Shown: positions 52,761-60,477 of the stretch, piece by piece
Layout: each line of letters starts with the position of its first letter
How positions within the stretch are numbered: the first letter of the stretch is position 1
Assembly: GCA_018268715.1 (NCBI GenBank)
Contig: JAFDVZ010000002.1
Coordinates: 863,632 to 927,631, forward strand
Reading direction: 5' to 3'
From: Acidobacteriota bacterium
Lineage (GTDB): Bacteria > Acidobacteriota > Terriglobia > Bryobacterales > Bryobacteraceae
Length of the DNA stretch: 64,000 bases
The notes under the pieces: generated by a model
What the model was told of the DNA's origin: nothing
Databases searched by the model: none
What the model saw: the letters and a program-made list of their open reading frames with translations, nothing else
Translations under genes and position numbers: made by a program

Positions 52761-55367
52761 TCAGAATCGCGCCTGCAAGGTGAACTGCATAGCGCGGCCG
52801 TCGTTCAGAGTGTTCGTGATCTGCCCGAAGTTCGATGAGGCGAGTTCGTTGCCCGGCTTGTCGAACTGAGGCGTGTTCAGCAGGTTCAATACCTCGGCCC
52901 GCAGCGTGATCGTCCAATCGGTGTGTAGCGTCCAACTGCGCGCCGCCGATGCGTTCACGTTGCGGATGCCTCCGCGGCGGAACACGTTGTGCCCCAGGTT
53001 GCCGCGCCCGCCCGCCACGGTGATATAGGAGAACGCGCTGCGCGGCAACAGCTTCGCCGACGTATCCGGATTGCCGATCGTTCGGCCCAGAATCGTCGGA
53101 TCGAGCAGATTCGGCCGGTCGCCCGTGGCGCCGTCGACGTTGCCCAGGCCGGGCCCATCGGAGCCGGTCAGCACGTCGAAGGGGACGCCCGTTTTCAGAA
53201 GCGCCACCGTCGACAGATTCCAGCGGCCGAGCACGCGATTCCACACCGGGGCCAGGCGCGGCGTCGACCATGCGGCGCGCGCCAGGAACGAGTGGGTCTG
53301 GTCGAACGCGCTCGGTCCCTTCAGGTCCTGCCAGACGCCCGTCTCGTTCTGGCTGCGGCCCTGCCTGCCGTCGTCGGTGGAGGCGGTGTTGGTGTAGTTC
53401 GAACCCAGGTCGATGGCCTTACTGAACCAGTAGGAGGCGTCGAAGGATACGCCGCGCCACTCCCGCATCATCAGCGACAGGCGCGCCGCGTCGAAGTACG
53501 CACGGGAGCCGTTCACCACCACGCGGACTTCGTAGAATTCGTCATCGGGCCGCCGGATCTCGATGTTCTTGGTGGTCGAGGCCAGGCCCGGAATAGGGAC
53601 CGCGCGGTTGGTGGTCCACAGCATCAGGATCTTCTCCGTGCGGCTGCCCACGTACCCTAACTGGAGCCGTGCGCGCTTGCCCAGGGCGGGCTCCCAACTG
53701 AAGTTGTACTGTTGGGAATACGGCGCCGCCAGATTGCGCATCATCTCGAAATGCGTGGTCCGGGTGCCCGGGCCGAACGTGATGCCGTGCAATGGGTCAG
53801 CCAGGTAGTCCGGCGCCTGCACCTCCACCTTGAAGAAGGCGGGCGTGGTGTAGCGAAGCTGCTGGAACGTCACTGGCATCAGGTCGGCGTAGTGGATTCC
53901 ATAGGCGGCCCGCAATACGCCCCATGCGCCGGGCAGCCGGTAGGCAAGGCCCACGTGGCCGCCCACGTTGTTGCAGTCGCAATCGTAGGGGATGGCCGTG
54001 CGGCCGTTCACCTCGCCCGGGCTCAGCGCAGGGCGGTAGCGGACCGAGTAGGAGAGGCTGAGGCGCGAGGCGAGCTTCCAGTTGTCGCCGAAAAACCACT
54101 GCGGCTCCCGGTAACGGAACCCGCGGCGTGGGTCGCCGACGCCCCAGCTCAGGCGGCTCGAAATTCCCATGCGGAAGTTGGTGATGCCGTCGCGGCCGAA
54201 GTCGCTGTTGAAGTAGATGACGCCGCGATTGCTGCTGCTTTCAAGGCCGTTCACCTGGCGGCGGTCGAACGCGGCGCCCATGCTGAAGGAGTGCGAGCCG
54301 CGGACGGCGCGGACCTGGCCGGCGTAGCGGAACAGGTTCTGCACGCGGTCGATGGGGAGGTCGGAGCCGGGGCCGAGGCCGGTCAGCACGCTTCCGAATT
54401 GCACCGTGGGTCCCACGGCGTTGGGTTCCGACACCAGCAGCGACCGTACGCGCTCGAATCCCGCGGAAAGGTCCATGACGGTGGACGGGTTGAAGCTGCG
54501 CGTCCAGGTGAGTTTGGCGGCCGAGGATCGCGTGGTGGTGTCCGGATTCTGTCCCGCGACAAACTGGAACGCCTTAACCACCTGCGACGTGTACAGGTAG
54601 CGCATCGACAACCGGTCCCGCCGGCCGAGCGTCTGGTCCAGTTGGCCGGTGGCGCTATCGGTGTTGATGGTCTGCGGCGAGTTCGTGTTCAGCGCGCGCT
54701 CGTTGATGTCGGTGCGGTTGGGCAACTGGTCGGGGAAGGCGGCCATGAACCGTTGCACGATGGCGACCAGCGCCGGATCCGTCGTCAAAGGCGTGCGTTC
54801 GGCCAGCGTCGGCACAAGCACGTTGCCGTTCACGCTGCCTCGGATCTTCTGCTGGCTGCCGCCCAGGCTGAGCGCGGCGCCGGTCCATAAGGGGATGTCG
54901 AGCGTCAGGCCGTAGTCGTTTGAATGGGCGGGCTGCACGCCGCCGGCTTGAAAGAACGATCGCGCGCTGAAGACGCTGTTGCCGTGGGTTTCGTAGACGC
55001 TGCCGTGGGCCGCCCGCGCCAGCTTGAGCGGCGTCAGATGAATGGCGGCGGCGGGACGGTCGCCGTATTCGGCGCCCAGGTAACTCTGGTCCGGATGGAA
55101 TTCGGTGACGATGGTGGCCGTGGCGCCCAGGCGTCCTTTCAGCTCCTTCATCGCGTTGTTGTCGATGAGGTTGAACTGGACGTTCTCGTTACGGCGGCTT
55201 TCGCCGGAGGCCGAATCGGTCTGGCCCAGCAGGTTGAGCTGGGTTCGTTTTGACGATTTATCTTCGCCGTCGGCGGCCGGAGCAGGGGCCGGCGAGTCCG
55301 CCTTGGCGGCTGGAGGCGGGTTCTGGGCCGCCGTCAGGATGATGAGCAGTATGAAATGAAAGACCAC
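52761..55367 (-). CDS. Oar-like outer-membrane barrel protein, reduced N-terminus
   Basis: The 868-residue protein starts at a GTG (MVFHFILLIILTAAQ) with a signal sequence, an Ala/Pro-rich linker, and a short plug-like region (LIDNNAMKELKGRLGATAT, GDRPAAAIHLTPLKL). A large barrel follows with repeated aromatic strands (RDRLSMRYLYTSQVVKAF, NWKLASRLSLSYSVRY, TDWTITLRAEVLNLLNTPQF) and ends in RAMQFTLQARF. It resembles the barrel of Oar-type receptors but lacks the regulatory-like domain and a standard plug. TonB dependence is therefore doubtful. The neighbour on the left converges within seven bases. Confidence 0.75.
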   Translation of the reverse strand: MVFHFILLIILTAAQNPPPAAKADSPAPAPAADGEDKSSKRTQLNLLGQTDSASGESRRNENVQFNLIDNNAMKELKGRLGATATIVTEFHPDQSYLGAEYGDRPAAAIHLTPLKLARAAHGSVYETHGNSVFSARSFFQAGGVQPAHSNDYGLTLDIPLWTGAALSLGGSQQKIRGSVNGNVLVPTLAERTPLTTDPALVAIVQRFMAAFPDQLPNRTDINERALNTNSPQTINTDSATGQLDQTLGRRDRLSMRYLYTSQVVKAFQFVAGQNPDTTTRSSAAKLTWTRSFNPSTVMDLSAGFERVRSLLVSEPNAVGPTVQFGSVLTGLGPGSDLPIDRVQNLFRYAGQVRAVRGSHSFSMGAAFDRRQVNGLESSSNRGVIYFNSDFGRDGITNFRMGISSRLSWGVGDPRRGFRYREPQWFFGDNWKLASRLSLSYSVRYRPALSPGEVNGRTAIPYDCDCNNVGGHVGLAYRLPGAWGVLRAAYGIHYADLMPVTFQQLRYTTPAFFKVEVQAPDYLADPLHGITFGPGTRTTHFEMMRNLAAPYSQQYNFSWEPALGKRARLQLGYVGSRTEKILMLWTTNRAVPIPGLASTTKNIEIRRPDDEFYEVRVVVNGSRAYFDAARLSLMMREWRGVSFDASYWFSKAIDLGSNYTNTASTDDGRQGRSQNETGVWQDLKGPSAFDQTHSFLARAAWSTPRLAPVWNRVLGRWNLSTVALLKTGVPFDVLTGSDGPGLGNVDGATGDRPNLLDPTILGRTIGNPDTSAKLLPRSAFSYITVAGGRGNLGHNVFRRGGIRNVNASAARSWTLHTDWTITLRAEVLNLLNTPQFDKPGNELASSNFGQITNTLNDGRAMQFTLQARF

Positions 55368-55408
55368 TGGCTGTTCAGGATTCTTTCCATCATAAGCCAG
55401 GGGCCTTG

Positions 55409-55963
55409 TCAGACGTTCTGAAGTTCATCGATTTCCCGCTGCAACTGGTTCGCCTGCCGGCGCCGGCGCCAGATTCCGTAGAACGCCCACAAGGCGACAA
55501 TGGCCGCGAACAGCGCAATCGCCCCGGGGTGCGCGTAGGCGGTCGGCGCGACGACGCAGAACATCACCAGGGCCAGCGCCAGGGGGCCGTGCCACAGCCA
55601 TTCGTTGCGCAGGTGGTCGCGCCGCTCGGTGAGTTGGGCGCGGTAGTAGTCCGAACAGGCGGCGGCCAGCGCGTCCGGCGGTGGGGACGCCGCCCACAGC
55701 CGTCGCCGGAACACGATCAGGGAGACGGCCATCCACACCAGGATCAGCGCGAGGGCGGCGATGGTCCAACGGTTGAAGGCGGGCGCGAATCGCCACGCGG
55801 CCACGCCCAGCAGAACGGCCGACGCCGCCATGCCGCCGAGAATCTCCGAACGGGTGAGGGCCTGCATTTCACGCGTGCGGCGGGAGACGAATTGCTGAAT
55901 GTCCATGATGGGCTCCTGGTTTGGCTGGGCTCGCCACAATGCGCGCGGATCGGTTTCAGGCAT
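55409..55963 (-). CDS. Membrane protein paired with an ECF sigma factor
   Basis: The 184-residue protein starts MPETDPRALWRAQPNQEPIM with GAGGAG seven bases upstream. A helical cytoplasmic segment (FVSRRTREMQALTRSEIL) precedes four hydrophobic helices arranged as two pairs (GGMAASAVLLGVAAWRF and TIAALALILVWMAVSLIV; PLALALVMFCVVAPTAY and AIALFAAIVALWAFYGIW), and it ends in a basic, Gln-rich coiled tail. The start overlaps the sigma gene by eight bases, which indicates tight coupling. A role as the sigma factor's membrane-bound regulator is likely, although no zinc-binding anti-sigma motif is seen. Confidence 0.75.
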   Translation of the reverse strand: MPETDPRALWRAQPNQEPIMDIQQFVSRRTREMQALTRSEILGGMAASAVLLGVAAWRFAPAFNRWTIAALALILVWMAVSLIVFRRRLWAASPPPDALAAACSDYYRAQLTERRDHLRNEWLWHGPLALALVMFCVVAPTAYAHPGAIALFAAIVALWAFYGIWRRRRQANQLQREIDELQNV

Positions 55964-56480
55964 GCTGATTCTCCTCATGGAAGTTGCGCGCGAGCACGTT
56001 CTTGATGCGGTGGATCTTCATCGCCACGTTGGCCGGCGACAGGCCGGTGATGGCGGAAATCGAGGCGGCGTCCATCTCCTCGAGATAGGAAAGCATGATC
56101 TGGCGGTCGAGCGGTTTCAGGTTCCGGATCATGGCGAGCAGGCGCTCCATGGCGCGCGGCCCGTCGATGTCCGGGGGGCGGGCGGGGTCGCGTGGGAGCG
56201 CGGCGATATCCTCCAGGCTGACGAGATTGGCCTTGTTTCGTTTTTCGCGCACCACCCAGGTGACGGCCACGTTGTGGGCCACGCGGAACGACCACGTTTT
56301 TAGCGAGCAGCGGCCGTCGAAGCGTTCGAGGCTACGCCACAGTTGCAGGTGGATCTCCTGGCGCAGGTCGCGGCGCTTTTCGGGGTCGGCCTCGTAGGCC
56401 ACCGCCAGGCGGTCGAGCGCGGCGCCGTATTCGGCGACGGTGGTGCGGTACAGCGTGTCACACTCGGCGTTTCGGTCCAC
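55956..56480 (-). CDS. ECF-type RNA polymerase sigma factor
   Basis: This 174-residue sigma factor starts at GTG. Region 2 includes YEADPEKRRDLRQEIHLQL, RFDGRCSLKTWSFRVAHN and a basic segment, and region 4 has the helix-turn-helix LKPLDRQIMLSYLEEMDAAS-ISAITGLSPANVAMKIHRIK. It directs RNA polymerase to a small regulon, probably an envelope-stress set. Its last eight bases overlap the start of the membrane protein gene, the usual arrangement with a cognate anti-sigma factor. Confidence 0.9.
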   Translation of the reverse strand: MDRNAECDTLYRTTVAEYGAALDRLAVAYEADPEKRRDLRQEIHLQLWRSLERFDGRCSLKTWSFRVAHNVAVTWVVREKRNKANLVSLEDIAALPRDPARPPDIDGPRAMERLLAMIRNLKPLDRQIMLSYLEEMDAASISAITGLSPANVAMKIHRIKNVLARNFHEENQHA

Positions 56481-56522
56481 GATTCGAATAGTCGAACGAG
56501 CGCGGCGTTTCTGACAATCGTT

Positions 56523-57716
56523 TTAGCGGGCGCCGACGGCCTCGGCCATCGCTTTCACCAGATCTTCGCCGAAGCGGATGCGGTCCGCTGCGACCGGCCG
56601 GCGGCCCAGCTTGGGGTGCGAGACGGTCATCTGCTCGATCAGGAAGGCGGGCAGTTTGCGGTCGTTGTACAGGCCCTGGTGGAAGGACATGCGGCCGGGT
56701 TTGCCGGCGGTGGTGCTGACGGTGGAGGGCGCGACGGGCTTGGTGGGCGCGAAGACCGGGCTCTGTTCGAGCGCGGCGTAGAATCGGTGGGCGAGCGGCA
56801 TGTGCTCCTGGCCGGGGGCGCTTTCGATGTACTCAGGCTTCTCGTCGTTGTGCAGCGTCAGGGCCAGGTCGACGCGGCCGCCGGCGTCCACCCACTTGAG
56901 GATGGCGCCGCGCTCGGCGTCGATTTCCGGCATGCGGACGGGGTCGTGGACGTCCCAGTTACGGTTCAGGTCGAAGCCGTTGGCGTTGAAGCGGACGCCG
57001 CCCCGGGCGACGCCGTCGGGGTCGCACATGGGGAAGATCTTGAAGACCGTGGCGCGGCGGATGGCGGCGGCCTCGGGCTTCGCCGACAGCAGGAAGCGGA
57101 TGGCGCCTTCGCCCGCCCAGGAGCTGCCCGCCTCCCAACTGTGCTGGCGGAACAGGATCCAAATGACCTTCTTTCCGGCGACGGGGGTGGCCGGATCTGT
57201 GATTGTGACCAGCGGAATGTCGCGTTTGTGTACCGTTTTGCCTACATTTTCGACCGAAAATGCACGATTTGAGCGCATTTCGGAGAGCAAAATCGCCAGA
57301 TTTTGGGTGGTGTAGGGCGGCTGGTGAGCAATCCAGACGCGATTGGCGTGGGGTTCAACGCGCACCCGCATGCGCGGGCCGGCGGCGTCGAACTCGCCTT
57401 CGAGCGGCCTCCACGTCTTCTGGTCCTCGCTGTAGTAGGGCGGCGTTTCGGCGATGATGGCGCCCTGGGTGGGCTGGTAGTTGTACTCGCCGGCGAGGTC
57501 CACCAGGTCGATGGTCAGCGTGCGGCCGCGCGCGCCGTCGATGCGGAAGTAGTACCAGCTTGCCTGGCGGTTGCGCTTGTCCTGGTCGACTTCGCCGAGG
57601 ACGTGGCAGCGGTAATGATCGGGCGCGACGGTCTCGACGCGGCCGAGATTTCCGGCCTCGAAATCCGTGCGGAATGAGACGGCGGCGGCCGTCGCGAACA
57701 GAAGCAGGGCGAACAT
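56523..57716 (-). CDS. M14-family zinc carboxypeptidase, cytosolic-carboxypeptidase-like
   Basis: The 397-residue secreted protein has a signal (MFALLLFATAAAVS), an N-terminal beta-domain of the type found before M14D carboxypeptidases (residues 15-130: FRTDFEAGNLGRVETVAPDH), and the metallopeptidase domain. Zinc ligands are in FRQHSWEAGSSW (HxxE) and LTLHNDE (His), substrate-binding residues in GFDLNRNWDV, and the catalytic Glu in PAFLIEQMT. It lies three bases after the SIS-gene stop, so the two are probably cotranscribed. The likely substrate is a peptide or peptidoglycan side chain. Confidence 0.88.
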   Translation of the reverse strand: MFALLLFATAAAVSFRTDFEAGNLGRVETVAPDHYRCHVLGEVDQDKRNRQASWYYFRIDGARGRTLTIDLVDLAGEYNYQPTQGAIIAETPPYYSEDQKTWRPLEGEFDAAGPRMRVRVEPHANRVWIAHQPPYTTQNLAILLSEMRSNRAFSVENVGKTVHKRDIPLVTITDPATPVAGKKVIWILFRQHSWEAGSSWAGEGAIRFLLSAKPEAAAIRRATVFKIFPMCDPDGVARGGVRFNANGFDLNRNWDVHDPVRMPEIDAERGAILKWVDAGGRVDLALTLHNDEKPEYIESAPGQEHMPLAHRFYAALEQSPVFAPTKPVAPSTVSTTAGKPGRMSFHQGLYNDRKLPAFLIEQMTVSHPKLGRRPVAADRIRFGEDLVKAMAEAVGAR

Positions 57717-57719
57717 GGC

Positions 57720-58763
57720 TTACTCCGTGGTGGTGACCTTCGTGATGCGCTCGAAACGGCCGGGTTCGCGTCCGCCCAGGTAGGCGAGGGCGAGCGAGAT
57801 CATCTGTGGCGCCAGCAGTTCGAGCACCGGCCGGACGGCTTCCGGCACGGCGGGCAGGGCGAACGGACCTTCGCCGCCAGGGCCGCACAGGGCGGCGTCC
57901 GCTCCGGTTTCGAGGACGTCGCGGACCAGGCTGCGATGCAGGTCGTGGAATTGCGCCGCGCCTTCGAAAACCATGACAAAGCAGCCCGGGCCGAGCATTT
58001 CGAAGGGCCCGTGACGCAAGGCCGCGCTGCCGAGCCCTTCGCCGTGGAAGTGCGCGGCTTCCTTTTGGAGCATGCCGCCCAAGCCGACGCCCGCCATGGA
58101 GCCGCCGCGTCCGGCGATGAAGACGGCCCGCGCGCCGGCCAACCGGTCCACCAGCGCCGCCACGTGCGATTTGAGCCCGGACAGGTACTGTTGCATCGCT
58201 GGCGGCAGGGCGTCGAGTTCGCTTCGTGCTGTGTCGAGTCCGGCGCCGGTGAGGTGCGCGCCGAGCCAGTCGAGGGCGGCCATCGACGTGACAGCGGTCT
58301 TGCAGGAGACTCCCGCTTCCTCGCCCGCGCGGGTCAGGATGACGGCGGCGGCGCGGGTGGCGAGCGGCGAGCCAGGCGTATTCGAAACGCCGATGTAGAG
58401 CGGCCCGGGACGGTCGAGCAGGCGGACGATTTCGGCGCTCGAGCCCGATTGCGACACGGTGACGACGACGTTCTCCGGACCGAGCAGGGCGGGCATGGAG
58501 TAGAGCAGCTCGGACGTCTCGACGAGGATCGAATCGAGACCGGATTCGGTGAGCCGGATCTGCAACGGGTGCAGCACCTGGTAGGACCCGCCCATCCCCG
58601 TGAGCACGATCCGGCGCCGGCGCCCGCCGCGGAGAGCGTCGCGGACGGCGTCGAGCGCGGGCGTGTGCTCCAGGCCGGCGATGGTGTCGCGCATCGCTTC
58701 CGGCTGGTTGAGGATATCGCGCAGGTAGGCGCCCTGCAGGCGCTCGTAGATGAATTCGGGCAT
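57720..58763 (-). CDS. SIS-domain sugar-phosphate isomerase/deaminase-like protein
   Basis: This 347-residue protein has two SIS domains in the glucosamine-phosphate synthase/AgaS arrangement. The first is RRRIVLTGMGGSYQVLHPLQ with VVTVSQSGSSAEIVRLLD, and the second is AVFIAGRGGSMAGVGLGGML with EAAHFHGEGLGSAALRHGPF. These bind phosphosugars; GlmS-type, FrlB and AgaS enzymes share the fold. No glutaminase domain is attached, so it is a stand-alone isomerase, deaminase or deglycase. It is the first gene ahead of the carboxypeptidase, a pairing that hints at amino-sugar or glycated-peptide use. Confidence 0.85.
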   Translation of the reverse strand: MPEFIYERLQGAYLRDILNQPEAMRDTIAGLEHTPALDAVRDALRGGRRRRIVLTGMGGSYQVLHPLQIRLTESGLDSILVETSELLYSMPALLGPENVVVTVSQSGSSAEIVRLLDRPGPLYIGVSNTPGSPLATRAAAVILTRAGEEAGVSCKTAVTSMAALDWLGAHLTGAGLDTARSELDALPPAMQQYLSGLKSHVAALVDRLAGARAVFIAGRGGSMAGVGLGGMLQKEAAHFHGEGLGSAALRHGPFEMLGPGCFVMVFEGAAQFHDLHRSLVRDVLETGADAALCGPGGEGPFALPAVPEAVRPVLELLAPQMISLALAYLGGREPGRFERITKVTTTE

Positions 58764-59017
58764 GGCTCACTTCGATTGTCGCCCACGCGAGCGGGCGCGC
58801 AACGTTCGGCTGATGGGCCCGCAGTGGAAAGACAGAAGGCCCCCTGCGTCCGAGCGGCGATAAGGGACTGCGCAAACGAGTTCTTCTACAAGTCCTTCAG
58901 GGGACCGCGGACGGAAACGTCCGGTTTGAAGACCTCCGCTCAAAGGCTGGAATAGCCGAGATTGCTGAGCCGAAAGGACGGCTGCTCGCCGCCTGAGCGG
59001 ACTGGTGGAACATCGCT
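58764..59017. other. 254-base intergenic region with a GAAA-tetraloop hairpin
   Basis: No gene was found here. CGGACG-GAAA-CGTCCG at 58908-58923 is a perfect 6-bp hairpin with a GNRA-type loop, the stable form seen in structured RNAs, and other partly complementary stretches flank it. It may be part of an uncharacterised non-coding RNA or a leader of the SIS operon (minus strand). Confidence 0.4.
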
Positions 59018-59060
59018 GGAGCTATAGAAGAGCAACCTGCTCATCCGTGGGCTCCGCTCA
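59018..59060 (-). promoter_or_regulatory. Bacterial SECIS-like element with in-frame UGA
   Basis: On the minus strand, TGA at 59060-59058 is followed by a hairpin. GAGCA and TGCTC pair (59042-59038 with 59034-59030) around a GGU triloop at 59037-59035, 20 bases after the TGA. A lower stem GGAGC/GCTCC (59055-59051 with 59022-59018) closes it. GGU in the apical loop and this distance match the bacterial SECIS form that recruits SelB in E. coli fdhF. It overlaps the TAG stop at 59024-59022. Confidence 0.75.
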
Positions 59061-60392
59061 ACAGTACCAGGGTTCGTTGAGATACGGGATGGCGGCGCGG
59101 GCCAGAAGTGGCGGGGAGTCCGGAAGGCTGGCGCCGGCCTCTTGGGCGATTGCCCAGAATATCTCGCGGCGGGAGCGGCCAGCCCTCTGCTCCTGGTTCA
59201 CCAGGCGGATAACACGGCGGGCTGACTCGTCCATGGACGGGTCCTCATGCCGCCAGCGCCAGACCAGCGCCTTCTCATCGAACGCCTCCGTCAGCCGGCG
59301 CACTTCCTCGAGTTCGAGTAATCTCGACCCGTTCGGGATCAGCAGCCGCAGGGCTAACTGGATCGGGCTGACCTGGTCGATCAGGTCTAACTCCGCGATG
59401 GCGCCGAGCAGCGCTCGATAGCTCTCGCGGGTGGTCCACGGCGTGAACGCGATGAATGTCGGGGCGAGTAGCAGGTCCGCGGCTCGGCACAACGCCACGG
59501 CTTCCAGAAAGCCGGCCCGCGTGTGGCCTTTGTCGAGCTTCGCCAGCACCTCGTCATCCAACGACTCGACTGCGCTGGTCACGAACAGACAGCCCGTCTC
59601 GCGCAACGTCCCGAGGGCGTCGCGGCGGGCGAGCAGATGCTCGATCTTGATCGTTGCGTCGTAGGTCAGGGCGGGGAACTGGCGGTGCAGCTCTTCGACG
59701 ATCCGCAACGCGTGCGTGGGGCCGTTGAAGAAATCGGGATCGCCGAAGGTGATGTGCCCGGCGCCGGCTTCCACCTGGCGGCGGACATCCTCCAGCACCA
59801 CCTCCGGCTGCACGATCCGGAAGGCGCCCTGATACACGGGGACCACCGGGCAGTGCCGGCACAGGTGCTTGCAGCCGCGCGACGCCTCCGTGTATCCCAC
59901 CGTTCGCTCGCCGCCGCCGGTGCGCAGCTTTGCGTACCGGTGCAGGCCCGGCAATCCTTCGCGGTCGGGCGGCAGGAAACGTAAACGGTCGAGCGGTACC
60001 AGCGAACGCGGCTCCGAGTACCGGCGAACAGCCAGCGAATCCGCCAGATCGGCGAGCGCCGCCTCAAATTCGCCACCGATGATGGTGGCGACACCGGCCT
60101 TGCGCAGCAGCGACTCGTTCAACGGTGCGTACAGTCCGTAGGCGGCCAGGTGCGCGCCGGGATTCGACTCCCGCACCCGCTCGATAGCCGGCGCCGCCAG
60201 TCGCGCGGCCGTGTGCATCGGCAGATAAAACGCCACCAGCCCGGCTTCGGCGATGGAGGCGCGGGGCAGCGGGCTCACCGACAGATCGGCGCAGCGGACC
60301 TCATGTCCACGCGCGCGCAGCCAGGCGGCGGGCGACGCCAGACCGAACGGCTGGCGCCCCAATTCGTAGGTCGAAATCAGCGCCGTCTTCAT
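59022..60392 (-). CDS. Radical SAM selenoprotein with CUAEP tail (UGA at 59058-59060 read as selenocysteine)
   Basis: The 444-codon frame from ATG 60392 ends at TGT-TGA. Reading TGA as selenocysteine extends it to 456 residues, ending C-U-A-E-P-T-D-E-Q-V-A-L-L before TAG at 59024-59022. That C-U-A-E-P string is the diagnostic tail of the CUAEP/CCAEP-tail radical SAM (seleno)protein family, whose members end with Sec or Cys there. The radical SAM motif is CKHLCRHC (C-x3-C-x2-C, near residue 173), after an N-terminal Rossmann-like region (ASIAEAGLVAFYLPMHTAAR, SNPGAHLAAYGLYAPL). A SECIS-like hairpin follows the UGA. The substrate is unknown. No selA, selB or selC is in the window, so translation as Sec must be confirmed elsewhere in the genome. 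Confidence 0.85.
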
Positions 60393-60477
60393 CGCGAATC
60401 CGCCTTCAGTATCGCATCAACAGCGCAAAACACCCGCCAAATGGGCCTCCGCAACCTGCTAAAGTAGCTTCTTATAC

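Noticed and set aside
58764..59017. Group II intron or RNase P RNA
   Set aside because: Only one GNRA hairpin is visible. There is no domain V, no reverse-transcriptase gene and no conserved RNase P core.
59022..60392. Simple gene end at the UGA with Cys as last residue
   Set aside because: The downstream A-E-P codons, the TAG after 11 more codons and the SECIS-like hairpin together fit a Sec codon better. Confirmation needs the genome's Sec machinery.
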